Positions 9,160-20,797 of a DNA stretch of 64,000 nucleotides are shown here, in pieces. How positions within the stretch are numbered: the stretch's first letter is position 1; every line of letters begins with the position of its first letter. The notes beneath the pieces were generated by a model that searched no databases, was not told where the DNA came from, and saw only the letters and a list, made by a program, of their open reading frames with translations. Origin of the DNA: Dasypus novemcinctus (Eukaryota; Chordata; Mammalia; Cingulata; Dasypodidae); contig NW_026688628.1 in NCBI RefSeq assembly GCF_030445035.2, positions 1,116,001 to 1,180,000 on the forward strand. The letters run 5' to 3'. The translations under genes and the position numbers were made by a program.

Positions 9160-12100
9160 TTACTTATTTCATATCATTAATGTCATGTAGTATTTGTCCT
9201 TCGATTCCTGGGTTGCTTCACAATATATGGTTCTCAAGATTCATCCATGTTATCACATGTGTTTGTAGTGTATTTGTTCTTAAAGCCAAGTAGTATTCCA
9301 TTGTATGTATATACCACATTTTCTTGATCCATTCATCTGTTGATGGGCACTTGGGTTGATTCCAACTTTTGGCAATAGTGAACAATGCTGCTATGAACAT
9401 TGGTGTGCATCTATCAGTTTGTGTCTTTGTTTTCAGTTCTGCTGCGTATATACCCAGCAGCGGAATTGCTGGGTCATATGGCAAATCTATGGTTAGTTTT
9501 GAGCAACAGCCAAAATGTCCTCCAGAATGTTTGGATCCTTATGCATTTCCACCAGCAGTGGATGAGTGTTCCCATTCCTCCACATCCTCTCCAGCATTTG
9601 TACTCTTCTGTTTTTTTCATAGCTGCCAATTTTATGGGAGTAAGATGGTATCTCATTGTAGTTTTGATTTGCATTTCCCTGATAGCTAGAGATTTGGAGC
9701 ATTTTTTCATGTCCTTTTTAGCCATTTGTATTTCTTCTTTGGAGAAGTGTCTGTTTAAACCTTTCCCCCATTTTTTAAATGGGTTGTTTATCTTTTTATT
9801 TTCAAGATATAGGATTTCTTTATATATGCAAGTTATAAGTCTCCTATCTGATATATGTTTACCAAATATTTTCTCCCATTGTGTAGGCTCCCTTTTTACT
9901 TTCTTGACAAACTCCTTTGAGGTCCAGAAGGCTTTAATTTTCAGGAAATCCCGTTTATCTATTTGTTCTTTTGCTGCGTGTGCTTTTGGTGTGAAGTTCA
10001 TGAAGCCATTTCCTATTACTTGACTCTTATATTTAGGTCTTTGATCCATCTTGAGTTGATCTTTGTATAAGGTGTGAGATGGTAATCCTCTTTCATTCTT
10101 TTACATATGGATTTCCAGTTCTCCAGGCACTATTTGTTGAATAGGCCATTCTCTCCCTGTTGAGAGTGTATGGTGGCTTTATCAAATATTATATGGCTAT
10201 ATATATGAGAATCTATGTCAGAACTCTCAGTTCGGTTCCATTGGTCTGTGTGTCTCTCCTTATGCCAATACCATGCTGTTTTCACTACTGTAGCTTTGTA
10301 GTAAGTTTTGAAGTCAGGTAGTGTGATTCCTCCAATTTCATTTTTCTTTTTCAATATGTCTTTGGCTATTCCGGGTTTCTTTCCTTTCCAAATAAATTTC
10401 ACAATTACTTTTTTCTAGTTCCTTAAAGAATGCTGTGTTGATTTTTATTGGGATTGCATTGAATGTGTAGATCAGTTTTGGTAGGATAGACATCTTAATA
10501 ATATTTAATCTTCCTATCCATGAACAGGGAATATTCTTCTATTTATTTAGGTCTTCTTTGATTTCCTTGAACAATCTTGTGTAGTTCTGTGTGTATAAGT
10601 TCTTTACCTCTTTAGTTAAGTTTATTCCTAGGTATTTGATTTTTTTAGTGACTATTGTAAATGGTATTTGTTTCTTGATTTCCTCCTGAGCTTGCTCATT
10701 ATTGTTGTTCAGAAATGCTACTGATTTTTGCACATTGATATTATAACCTGCGACTTTACTAAACTCATGAGTTTGAGAAGCATTCTTGGAGACCTCTCAG
10801 GGTTTTCTATGTATAGGATCATGTCATCTGCAAATAATGAAATTTTTACTTCCTCGTTTCCAATTTGAATGCCTTTTGTATCTGGTTCTTGCCTCAGTCC
10901 TTGAGCAAGTACTTCTAAGACAATGTTTAATAGAAGACGTGGTAGTGGACATCCTTGTCTTGTTCCTGATCTTGGAGGAAGAATTTTAGGATTTCACCAT
11001 TGTAAACGATGTTGGCTGTAGGTTTTTCATATATACTCTTTATCATGTTCAAAAAATTTCCTTGTATTCCAATCTTTTGCAGTGTTTTTATCATGAAAGG
11101 GTGCTGTATTTTGTCAAATGCTTTTCCTGCATCTATAAATATAATCACGTCATTTTTTTTCATTCAATCTGTTTAGATGTTGTATTACTTTCATTGATTT
11201 TCTTATGTTGAACCATCCTTGCATACCTGGAATGAATCCCAATTGGTCATGGTGTATAATTCGTTTAATGTGTTGTTGAATATGGTTAGCAAGTATTTGT
11301 TAGGTATTTTTGCGTCTAAGTTCATTAGAGAAATTGGTCTGTAATTTTCCTTTTGTGGTGTCTTTGTTTGGCTTTGGTACTAGGGTATTGTTTATTGTTG
11401 GCATCATAGAATGAGTTTGAAAATGTTCCTTCTGTTTCAGTTTTTTGGAAGAGTTTTAGCAAGATTGGTGTTAGTTCTTTCTGGAATGTTTTGTAGAATT
11501 CACCTGTGAAGCCATCTGGCCCTGGGCTCTTCTTAGTTGGGAGGTTTTTAAAGACTGATTCTATCTCTGTACTTGTGATTGGTTTGTTGAGATCAGTAAT
11601 TTCTTCTTTTGTCAGTATAGGCTGCTTATGTGTTTCTATGAATTTCTCCATTTCCTCTGAATTGTCATTTTTGTTGGAACATACTTTTTCAAAGTATCCT
11701 CTTATGATAGTCTTTATTTCCATTATACAGATGGGGCTCACTGCCATGTCAGATGGCCCTTCTTTGGAGTTGGTGTTTCTGCATGATGGAACTGGACTCA
11801 GAGGCGATCTCTTTTCACAAGACTCGCATGCTACTTTACTGGAATTGTAGTTGGTGCTGGGGTTTGAAATATATTTGGGGGATTTGAATCTCTGGACTGA
11901 CAATATGATAGCCAGGCCCTGAGCCTCAACAGACTTCAACTCCTACACTCTGATTTATTAGACTTACCCCACTCAGCTAACATGGAGTTGAAGAAGGTCA
12001 ACCACCACTCCATGGAGCCTAGAGTGTCTACAACTGAAAGCAGGAGGAGTGCATCCAGTATCCATGTGGAATCCAAGCCCCCACTTGACATAGATGTGCA

Positions 12101-12932
12101 ATGGACACAACCAATCCAATGTCCACAGAGAAAATGTGACATGGGCGTGAGAAGGGTGGCCATGGTGGCTGCTGGGTGCTGGAAATGGGAGGAAGAGATG
12201 AGATGGGGAGGCGTTTTCGGGACATGGAGTTGTCCTGGGTGGTGCTTCATGGACAATTACGGGACATTGTAGATCCCCCCAGGGCCCACTGGATGGAACG
12301 TGGGAGAGTGTGGGCTATGATGTGGACCATTGACTATGGGGTGCAGTGATGCTCAGGGATGTACTTACCAGGTGCAATGGATATGTCATGATGATGGGAG
12401 AGAGTGTTGCTGTGGGGGGAGTGGGGGGTGGGGGCGGTGGAGTTGAATGGGACCTCAAATTTTTTGAATGTAATATTAAAAAAAAAAAGTCTCCCATTAT
12501 AGTCGTAGAGGCATCTATTCTTTCCCTTAGTTTTTCCAGTGTTCGCCTCACGTATTTGGAGGCGCCCTAGTTAGGAGCATAAATATTTATGATTGTTCAT
12601 TCTTCTTGAGAGATTGTCCCTTTCACTAATATGTAATATCCTTCTTTGTCTCTAACAATTGTTTTGCAATTAAAGTCCATTTTGTCTGATAAAAATATAG
12701 CTACTGCTGCTTTTTTTGTTTTGTTTTTGTTATTGTTTGCTTGTAAGATTGTTTTCCAACTATTCACTTTCAGCCTCCATGAATCCCTGGGTCTAAGATG
12801 TGTTTCTTGTAGACAGCATATAGATGGGTCATATTTCCTTGTCCAATATCTCAGTCTGAATCTTTTGATAGGTGACCTTAATCCATTGACATTCAGTGTT
12901 ATTACTTTCAAGGAATTATTTATGTTAGCCAT
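9160..12932 (-). pseudogene. L1 ORF2 (endonuclease-reverse transcriptase), copy A, broken
   Basis: The protein starts MANINNSLKVITLNVNGLRS at 12932 and has the endonuclease catalytic block LQETHLRPRD. Reverse-transcriptase blocks follow: PGPDGFTGEFY near 11500-11530, [11 protein letters not shown] near 11120, and the FADD catalytic motif at 10823-10834. The Cys-rich C-terminus contains CWRGCGGMGTLIHCWW (about 9540-9600). Multiple frameshifts and stops split it. About 0.5 kb of the endonuclease-RT linker is missing and replaced by the nested insert at 11728-12489. Near 9245 a 2-base loss relative to copy C ends the last fragment early. In intact L1 this protein nicks target DNA and reverse-transcribes L1 RNA on it. 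Confidence 0.8.
11728..12489 (+). mobile_element. Nested L1 3' UTR fragment inserted in copy A
   Basis: About 760 bp of 3' UTR part 2 in sense orientation, from the GCCATGTCAGATGGCCC region to a G-rich tract (12410-12440) and poly(A) at 12479-12488, lying inside antisense ORF2. CCATTATA occurs on both sides (11720-11727 and 12494-12501), a possible 8-bp target duplication. A 5'-truncated L1 insertion is the simplest explanation. Confidence 0.75.
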
Positions 12933-12989
12933 ATTTTGATTGGACTTGTGTTTGTCATATTTTGTTTGTTTTTTTCCTTCTCTTTTTGT

Positions 12990-13962
12990 CTTTTTTGTTG
13001 CTCTTACACTCTCCTCAAACTCTGTCTCTCCTGTATTTTCCTTTCTTCCTGCAGAGCTTCCTTTAGTATTTCTTGAAGGGGAGGTTTCTTGTTGGCATAC
13101 TCTTTCAATTTCTGTTTATCTGTGAATATTTTGAACTCTCCATCATTTTTGAATGCCAGTTTAGCTTGGTGTAGTATTCTGGGTTGGAATTTTTTCTTTT
13201 AGTATGTTGACTATAGCATACCACTGCCTTCTTGCCTCCATGGTTTCAGATGAGAAATCAGCACTTAATCTTATGGACCCTCCTTGTATGTGATCATTTT
13301 CTTTTCTCTTACTGCTTTTAGAATTTTCTGTTTGTCTTGAGCATTGGATAATATGACAAGTATATGTCCTGGGGTGGGCCTGTTGGGATTTATGATGTCT
13401 GGGGTGCATTGTGCTTCCTGGATATGTACATCTGTCTCTCTCAGTAGATTTGGGAAATTTTCAGCCATTATTTCCTGCAACACCCCTTCTGACCCCTCTC
13501 CCTTCTCTACTCCTTCTGGGATGTCTATAATATGTATGTTTGTGCATTTTGCATTGTCACTCAGATCCCTAAGTCCTAGCTGAATTTTTTCTATCTTTTT
13601 ATCCATGAATTCTAATATCTGTTTGATTTCCGATGTACTGCCTTCCAGTTTGCTAATTCTCTCCTCTGCCTCTGCTAATCTGCTATTTGCTGCTTGTGTA
13701 TTTTTGATTTCTTGAACTGTGGTGTTCATTCCCATCATATCTGTTATCTTTTTGTGTATGTCTGCAATTTCCTTTCCAAGTGCTTTCTTCATATTTTATA
13801 CTCTTCCTTTACTTCATTAAGTTGGTCTCTAATATATGTTCTGAGATCTTTAATTACTTGTCCAATGTTCTGCCCCTTCCTGGTTTTTAGTTTGTTCATT
13901 GGATTCAGCATGTTTTCCTGATTATTCTTTTGGTTTGTAGCTTTTTTTCGCTGTCTGGCCAT
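12990..13962 (-). pseudogene. L1 ORF1 (ORF1p RNA-binding protein), copy A, broken
   Basis: Starts with MARQRKKATNQKNNQENM at 13962. A coiled-coil stretch follows (KNTQAANSRLAEAEERISKL), then the RRM-like part (CTNIHIIDIPEG, EIMAENFPNLLRETDVHIQE), then the C-terminal domain (HILVILSNAQDKQKILKAVR, SETMEARRQW). ORF1p is the trimeric nucleic-acid chaperone of the L1 particle. A 1-base deletion near 13795 (relative to copy C) puts a stop after KEEYKI. A second frameshift near 13270 separates the C-terminal domain. End coordinate approximate. Confidence 0.8.
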
Positions 13963-15885
13963 CGTTTTATCTTCATGAGTTTAATCATCCTTAGTTTCTT
14001 TGTCTAGTCTAGGGGATTAATTAGTTGATGTTCTTGCATAAGGGTCATATCTTCTCTTTGTAACTTTGTTCTTCTTATTCTAATTTCTTGTTGCTGGATG
14101 AGTTCACTTTGAAGGAAAATATTAAGGCCAGGGAAAGGAAATTGTATAAGAAGAGAAAATGTTTAAAGTAATATTGGTAATAAATGTTAACAGAGCAACA
14201 ATATGAGATCTGGGAGAATGGATATTAGATTCATGTAAGTTGTGTAGAGTTATAGCAGTAATTAAAGTATCTGTAATGAGACAGTCAACTGATTATGGGG
14301 AGAATATAGTATGAATTAAAAGGCCAGTGTTTTCATGAGAGAGGAAAGAGAAAAGAAAGACAATAGTATCAAGAGTGGATAAAAGACAGAAAACAGAACA
14401 AAGGTATTAGAAAATAAAAGTTAGACAATTTGGGGACCAAAGAAATGGAGGTGGAATGTAAGAACAACAGTAGATGGTGGTGGATAGAAAGATGTGGGGG
14501 AAAGAGGTTAGTGTAGGTGACCAAAATCAATTCACACAGAACTGAGTAAATGGAGGATGAGGAAACACAGCAAATGTGAGGCGCTCCCTGCAGCACCTAT
14601 TGTATAAATAAAATAATATAAAATAGGAAGAAAAAGAGAGAAAAGAAAAAAAGAGAAGGAAAAAAGGGGTGGGCAAAGAAAAGAGAGGGAAACAAGCAAG
14701 AAAAAGAAAAAAAGAAAGAAAAAAAACCCAGTAAACAAAAAAGGACCTTGGGGGATACAATGGGAGAAAAGACCAGGAGATAATGCAATATTAGTAACCA
14801 AGACAGTTAAAAAAAAAAAAAGGAAAAAAAAAAACACAAATGCCAAGGGCTAGGACAGTCAAGGACCTTGATGGGCCTCAGGGCATGGAGGATTCAGGGA
14901 TAGGAAGTCTGTGATATTGCAGACTCAAGAGGTGTGAGTCTCTGGGGTGTAAGCCACCAGGGTTTATGGGGCACAGACCTGGGAACCACAAATCCAGTTA
15001 ACAGGGAGCCTGGGAGCACCACAGTACAACTCAGCCTTCAGGGATCCCCACAGCTGGGCACCAGCCCTATGGGGATGGGTCACGCCCACAAACTCTGACC
15101 TCTATGTCAGAAACCCAAAATTCCCCCTCTCACAAGAGTCTCTTCTGTCACTGTCTCACCAAGTCAACTTCAGGACACCTACTGCCCTGCAAGCCCCTGA
15201 AACAGCCTGCTGGGGATGCCACTGTACTATAGACAATTCAGGGACTGCTGCAGATGGGCCGCCAGCCCTACGAGAAGGAGCTCTAGCCAGAAGCTCTGAG
15301 CTCCATCTCAGAAATCCAAAATTCCACATCTCACAAAAATCTCCGTCTTTGTCTAATTGGCTTCCAGACACCTCCCATCCTGCAAGTCCCTGAAACAGCC
15401 TGCTGGGGGCACCGCTGTACTACAAGCAGTTTGGGGATCCGGTAGATGGGCTGTCTGCTCTAGTGGGAGGGGCTCTAGCTGGAAGCTCTGATCTCTGTGT
15501 CAGAAACCAAAAATTCCACGTCTCGCAAGAATGCCTCCATCTCTGTCTCACCAAATCCACTTCCAGACACCTCCCACCCTGCAAGCCCCCAAATAGCCCA
15601 CTCAGGTCTTGGGAATTCCCTGGTTCAGCAAAGTCTCCAGGACTGCCCACCCCAGGGGGAAGCTTCGTATGAGCAGCTCCAATCTCCATGAAAGAGACCC
15701 AAAATTCTACATTATACACGAATCTTCTTATTCACCGTGCCACTAATTTGATATCCAGACACCTCCTGCCCTGAAAATGCCTGAAACAGCCCAGTCCAGC
15801 AAAATTCCAACCCTATTCAGCTGCTTCTTTGCAGGAGAGGTTATAAGGTGCACTCACTCAGATGCCGTCTTGCCTGAGTACAGCC
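13963..15885 (-). promoter_or_regulatory. L1 copy A 5' UTR / promoter region
   Basis: On the element strand it opens near 15885 with AGGCAAGACGGCATCTGAGT, equivalent to AGGGCAAGGTGGTGTCTGAG at the start of copy C and GGGGCAAGATGGCATCTGAG in copy B. It contains the tandem monomers (15002-15790) and a long polypyrimidine tract (plus strand purines at 14610-14830) before ORF1. Confidence 0.7.
15002..15790 (-). repeat. Tandem ~195-bp monomers in an L1 5' UTR
   Basis: The block CAGAAACCCAAAATTCC recurs with small changes at 15108, 15309, 15501 and 15692, giving spacings of 201, 192 and 191 bp. Each is followed by CCAGACACCTCC-CCCTGCAAG and a CTGAAACAGCC block; a partial further unit lies at 15002-15107. 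About four units in total. Confidence 0.8.
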
Positions 15886-17296
15886 TTGCTTTGTGTTTTA
15901 AAAGCAACATCCTTTGTGAAACAAGAACTCCCTTGAGAAATGGTAATAATGAAATACCAATAAACCCAGAAGCTCCGTTTTGTGGTAGCATCTAAATTTG
16001 GATCAATTTTATTAATGACATTCTGCTTCAATCCATAAAGTAGTGAAAGAAAAAAAAAGAGGAAAGAAGAAAAATTGATGACACAAATCAAGGAAAAGCA
16101 GATTTTTCAGTTTGATTAGTTGTTGGAAATGGATAACCATGTTATTAACTGAGGTTGACTGGTGATGAATATTATTTTCTTTATTTTTCTGTGATAAAAT
16201 AATTTCATTTTGTTCTGCAAAAGTTCTGAAGACACGAAATCCCCACAAAGAAGAGCTGTCTAAGATTCTGATAACATGCACCAGCATTGTTAAGGAAGGT
16301 TATTCTGAGCTATGATAGGCTCCTGGTAACTAATCCAGGGTTTGGGAGGCAGGCATTGCTTCTTTCTTATCATTCGTACATTAAAGAGAGTTTTAGAACT
16401 AATTAGAAGGAGAAGAAATGGGCATTTTTCTGTCATGTTGCATATCATACTCTATTATGCTGATTTTCTCCAGCTTAGGAAACAAAATAAAGTGCCATTT
16501 GCCCTCACATTCAGTGTAGGGTGATTGCATGTTCTGTTCTTGAGTCCCTTCTTCCCCTTTAGGATCTTCCCCTCAGAATAAGAACCCTAGGGACTTACTC
16601 AGCCTAGAAGGATCAGAGGAAAGCACAAGCCCAGCCTCTTCCATGAGGATCTTCCCTTTCCCTGTTCCCCTGCTGTTAGTGCTGCCCCCAGCTGGCTGAC
16701 CTACTGCCCTATCCACTTTGGCACCAGGCTTTCAGGTGTGAGAGAAGAAGGTGCCTCCCACCTCTCCACCAGTTGTCTGGAGGCCTGGTCTATGTGTTCT
16801 CCAGCCACATATGTGTTCCATGGGTGGGCTGGCCAGGAGTGACTTAAGCCACAGAATGACCAGGAACCCACCTCCCTTCTAAGTCCTTAATTTACTGGGC
16901 ATATGGAAGTGGTGTGAGTGATAGAGAGCATGTTATCTTTCTTTCTTGCCAGCTGGCCTCAAGTGAGCTGGGCAGTAACTCTGAACCTCTGGATTCCAGA
17001 ACTTTGCCTGACAGGAGACCAAGTTCCTTCTTTGGAGAATTGACCTTCCATCATCCCAGGAGTGTGGGTGGGGTGCTTGGGCTTCCTTGGGTTCCTGAAG
17101 GGCCTTCTGGTCTAGGGGCTTACCTACAAAGTTTCCTTCTAGAGGACATAACACTGCTAGCTAGAGGTGACTCTCAGCCAATCAACATCCTACGTTATGT
17201 ATGTTAAAGATAATGTGATCTCTCCATGGTGCATTACGTTTTTTAAACTGTTGGATTTTATTTGATTTAATTCAAATATCTTTAATTTTTATATAG
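15886..17296. other. Unassigned sequence
   Basis: No repeat, exon or RNA gene recognised. The first 15 bases are the right-hand target duplication of L1 copy A. Confidence 0.4.
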
Positions 17297-17952
17297 TGTA
17301 GCCATTTGATATTGTTTATGAATTCCAAACATAGATATTGGATTATGTTTGTAAACTGGTCTGTTCCTCTGGGCATGATAGATTGTATTAACTTCATAGG
17401 TTTAATTTTTACGTATTAAATTATGATCAGGGGTTTGAATGGCCCATGTCAGTAGGACATTGAGTCTTCATCCCCTTGGTGGGCAGGGACTCGGCAAGAA
17501 AAAGACATGGCAAAGGAAGTAGTTGGAATTTTGGTGCTGGAACTTGGGGAAGTAAACACACAGGAGAAGAACACAGAGAAATAGAGATGGCTCCTTAGAC
17601 ATGGCAGAGGCCTGAGAAGAGAGATAACCTGAGGGTCTACAGCTGACCTTGTGGAGAGACCAGAGAAGCCAAGCCCATAAAGTAACAAGTGCCAGACAGA
17701 GAGACAAGCCTTATGCCAGTCTACATCTGAGACCAGAAGAAGCTGGGACCATGGAGTGTGAAGAAGAATCCTGAATCCTCACAGAGACCAGCAGCCATCT
17801 TGCTCCAACATGTGGCAACAGACTTTGGTAAGGGAAGTAACTTACACTTTATGATCATGTAACTGTAAGCTTCTACCCAAAATAAACCCTCTTTGTAAAT
17901 ACCAACAGCTTTCTGGTACTTTGCATCAGTACACCTTTAGTTGACTAATACA
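17297..17952 (+). repeat. LTR-like repeat, about 650 bp
   Basis: Begins TGTAGCCATTTGATATTG and ends GACTAATACA (TG...CA termini). It has AATAAA at about 17880 followed by a GT/T-rich stretch, as in a solo LTR, and possible 5-base flanks (TATAG before, TTTAG after). A second, truncated copy of its first ~260 bp lies at 49266. No internal viral genes are present. Family not assigned; an unclassified xenarthran repeat is the alternative. Confidence 0.45.
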
Positions 17953-19039
17953 TTTAGTCAAAGTGGTTGATTTTTTTTGTGATTTCTCCCCATTGCTTTG
18001 ATGATTAGAAGACCCTTAGAGCTGTTTTTCACCTTTTAAAATCCATCCAGAATTTTCTTTTGTCTACAATGAAGTGGGAAGATACCAGTTTATTTTTAAC
18101 CTACAGAGCTATCCAACTTTCACAGTACCAAACACTGAAAACTTTATCACTGGCCATTGTTTGGGCTTCTTGTTAACCTAGGAGTGTAGGAGCCATACTG
18201 GAGGTGATGCTTTCCACAGAAGTGAAGGCCACAGTGGACCAGGGCACCCTGTGACCATCCCAGAAGTGGACAAGCTTGAAGGCAGCTGTGGGAGGAAGCT
18301 CGGGTATGGTGGGCTGGCTCTGGCTAGCCGTGGTGTGGGAGCAGGAGCCCTGATCCCATGCTGGGAGGTTTTCTGTCCTCCCCGTCCTGTAAAGTGACTT
18401 GGAGCACAGGCACACCAGGATTTCCAGCAGCCATGGGACAAGTTCCTTTAGTATGGCACCCCTGGAATTCTCAAGAACTTTAAGACAATACTAAGGATTG
18501 CCTTGTTGGCCTTAACAGGTGGCTGTGGACAACAACCAGGCTGACTTATTTTCACACCGCTCCCAGAATGACCAGGTGTCTTGCACAGGATGGAAGGTGT
18601 GTGAAGGGTCTGTAGAGACTCAATTGAAGCTGCTTTCACTCAATCTGAGTTCCTGGAGTCAGTGAGCATGGGGGTTACTGGGTTTTCCAACATACTCTGC
18701 ATATGTGCTGCATTCTCTTCACTGTACTTTCTGCCTTGTGCCTTGCAGTTGGTAGAAATGCTTCCTAGCATTACTACCCAGAGGAAAAAAGTAATGCAAA
18801 AACAAACTTAGGTAACCTGGCATCGAGACCTGATACTTCCCAAATCCAGCAAGAACAAGTGTCTGAGTTCACTGTTGGGAGTATCTAAGCAGCCAGAGTG
18901 ATATACATGGCTAACCAGGAGAGGATTAAAGAACAGCTAGCATATGCATTTCTTCATCTTTTATTAGATAATGAGGCAGATGTACTTTCCCTTTAAGGAC
19001 AAGCTGGGGTGAACAAATGGAGATATTAAAAGATGATAG
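17953..19039. other. Unassigned sequence
   Basis: Single-copy-looking, no exon recognised; open frames on the minus strand (18173-18441) have no family resemblance. Confidence 0.4.
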
Positions 19040-20797
19040 CTGATGGGTGGGGCAAGATGGCATCTGAGTGAATGCACTTCATAATTGCGCCCTCAGAAGA
19101 GCAGCTGAGTAGTGTTGGAATCTTGCTGCAGTGGGCTGTTTTGGGAACTTGCAAGGCAGGGGGTGTTTGGACATTGATTTGGAGAGACAGAAATCATGCT
19201 TGCTAAGGTAGAATTGTAGGTTTCTAGCACCGAGGTCGGAAGTTGTGGAGAGGTGGGACTCTTCCCCCTTAGGCATTCCCTGGACTGTCAGTAGTGTGGT
19301 GGCATTCCTAGGCCCTGTGTTCCCCAGAAGCATGGTCTCCAGATCCATGTCCCCTAAGCCACCACAGCGGACGTTCCACAGACCTACATACCCTAAGTCT
19401 ACAATATCCCAGACTTCCCACTCTCAAATCCAGAGCTCCCTGCAGTAAAAGAACACACTAGCCATTCAGTTTTGGACTGGCTCTGTGAGTTGGAGGGTTT
19501 GGGTGGGAGGTGCAGAGGGGCAAAATGAGTGCGGGTTCATTTTCAGGTCCTGACCCCCCTTTTTTTTTTGAACTTGGAGGAGCATACCAGCTGGCTTGGG
19601 GAAAGCTGGGGAAGAAAGGAGAGGCAAATCTGCCGAGAAAGCCCTATTTACCTAAAAATGCTGGGTTAGGAAACTTGGTCTGGAAGAAGGTGGAGTCTGA
19701 AAATCAACTGCCTCTCCTGTAGCACACCTAAGGGAGATAGCTGTAAGATGTGTTTTGAAAACTTCCATTAGCATATTTGGGGTTCCTGGTGAGGTGGGGG
19801 CACTCTGTCTTTGGAAATTAAGACACATTCTTTTCTCTGGTGATTTGGTACACCAAGGACCCACTTGAATCTCCTACTGGACACCTCACACAGCTTCCCT
19901 GCTGCCCTGGGAGAGAGGGAAGTGAGAAAGGGAGAAAGGGGGAAGGTCAGACTCCTAAGCATGTTATTTAAATACAGAAAGGATTCCTTGCTTGAAATTT
20001 TGGTCATTTTTATTGGTTTATTTTCTTATTTTTTCCTTCCTCTTTATACCCCCACAGCCCTTTCCTCCTCCTCCTCCTCCTCTTCTTCTTTTTCTTCATC
20101 TTCCTGTTTTTCTTGCTTGCATTTCCACCCCCGTTTCCCCCCCTTCCCTCCCTTTTTTCCTTCTCTTCTTTATTTAATATTAGGTGTTCCAGGAAGTGAT
20201 TCACATTTGCTGTGTTTCCTCATCCTCGATTTCCTCTTTTCTGTGTGTACTGATTTTGGCTACCAATGCTAACCCCTTTCCTCTACATCTTTTTATCCTC
20301 CATCATTTAGTGTCTCTCTTACATTCCACTGCTCTTAATTTAGCCCTCAATTTTCATTTCTAATACCTTTGTGTGGTTTTGTCTTTTATTCGCTCTCCAT
20401 ATTATTGTCTTTTCCTTTCTCTTTCCCACTTTCCTGACCACACTGGTCTTTTAATTCATACCATATTCCTCCCCATATTCAGTTTACTGTCTCATTATAG
20501 ATACTCCATTTTTCTTACTGTTCTAACTCTACACAGCTTACATGAGTCTAATACCCATTGTCCTAGATCTCACATGGTTCTTCTGCTAACATTTACTATC
20601 AATACTACTATTCTACTTTTTTCTTTTCTTACTGGTTTTGTTTTCACTTGCCCTAATATTTTACTTCAAGTGAACTTAGCCAACAGCAAGGAAATAGAAT
20701 AAGAACAAAGTGGCAAAGAGAAGACTTAACACACACGCAAAAACAACTAGTTATCCCTGAGACTAGACAAAGAAGTTAATCAAGCCAGCAAGATAAA

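Larger units (their letters stand above)
6337..15885 (-). mobile_element. L1 copy A, near full-length, antisense
   Basis: Read on the minus strand: 5' UTR (15885-13963) with tandem monomers, ORF1 (13962 to about 12990), ORF2 (12932 to about 9160), long 3' UTR (9160-6337) and a T-rich tail. Near-identical 15-mers flank it: TTGTTTTGTGTTTTT at 6321-6335 and TTGCTTTGTGTTTTA at 15886-15900 (14 of 15 match), a likely target site duplication. It carries a nested L1 3' fragment at about 11728-12489 in the opposite orientation. ORFs are broken, so the copy is dead, but ORF1 is the best preserved of the three large copies. Confidence 0.85.

Noticed and set aside
9474..10049. 191-codon minus-strand frame as a stand-alone gene
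   Set aside because: It is the C-terminal part of the broken L1 copy A ORF2.
12646..13125. Hydrophobic plus-strand frames resembling membrane proteins
   Set aside because: Reverse-strand shadows of L1 ORF1/ORF2; A-rich L1 sense DNA gives Phe/Leu/Ser-rich antisense frames. The same holds near 22502-23011 and 55887-57202.
15002..15790. CRISPR-like array suggested by regular repeats
   Set aside because: Units are ~195 bp, contiguous and homologous along their full length, i.e. tandem L1 5' UTR monomers in a mammalian genome.
17297..17952. Intact endogenous retrovirus
   Set aside because: Only one LTR-like unit is present and no gag/pol/env-type frames lie nearby.
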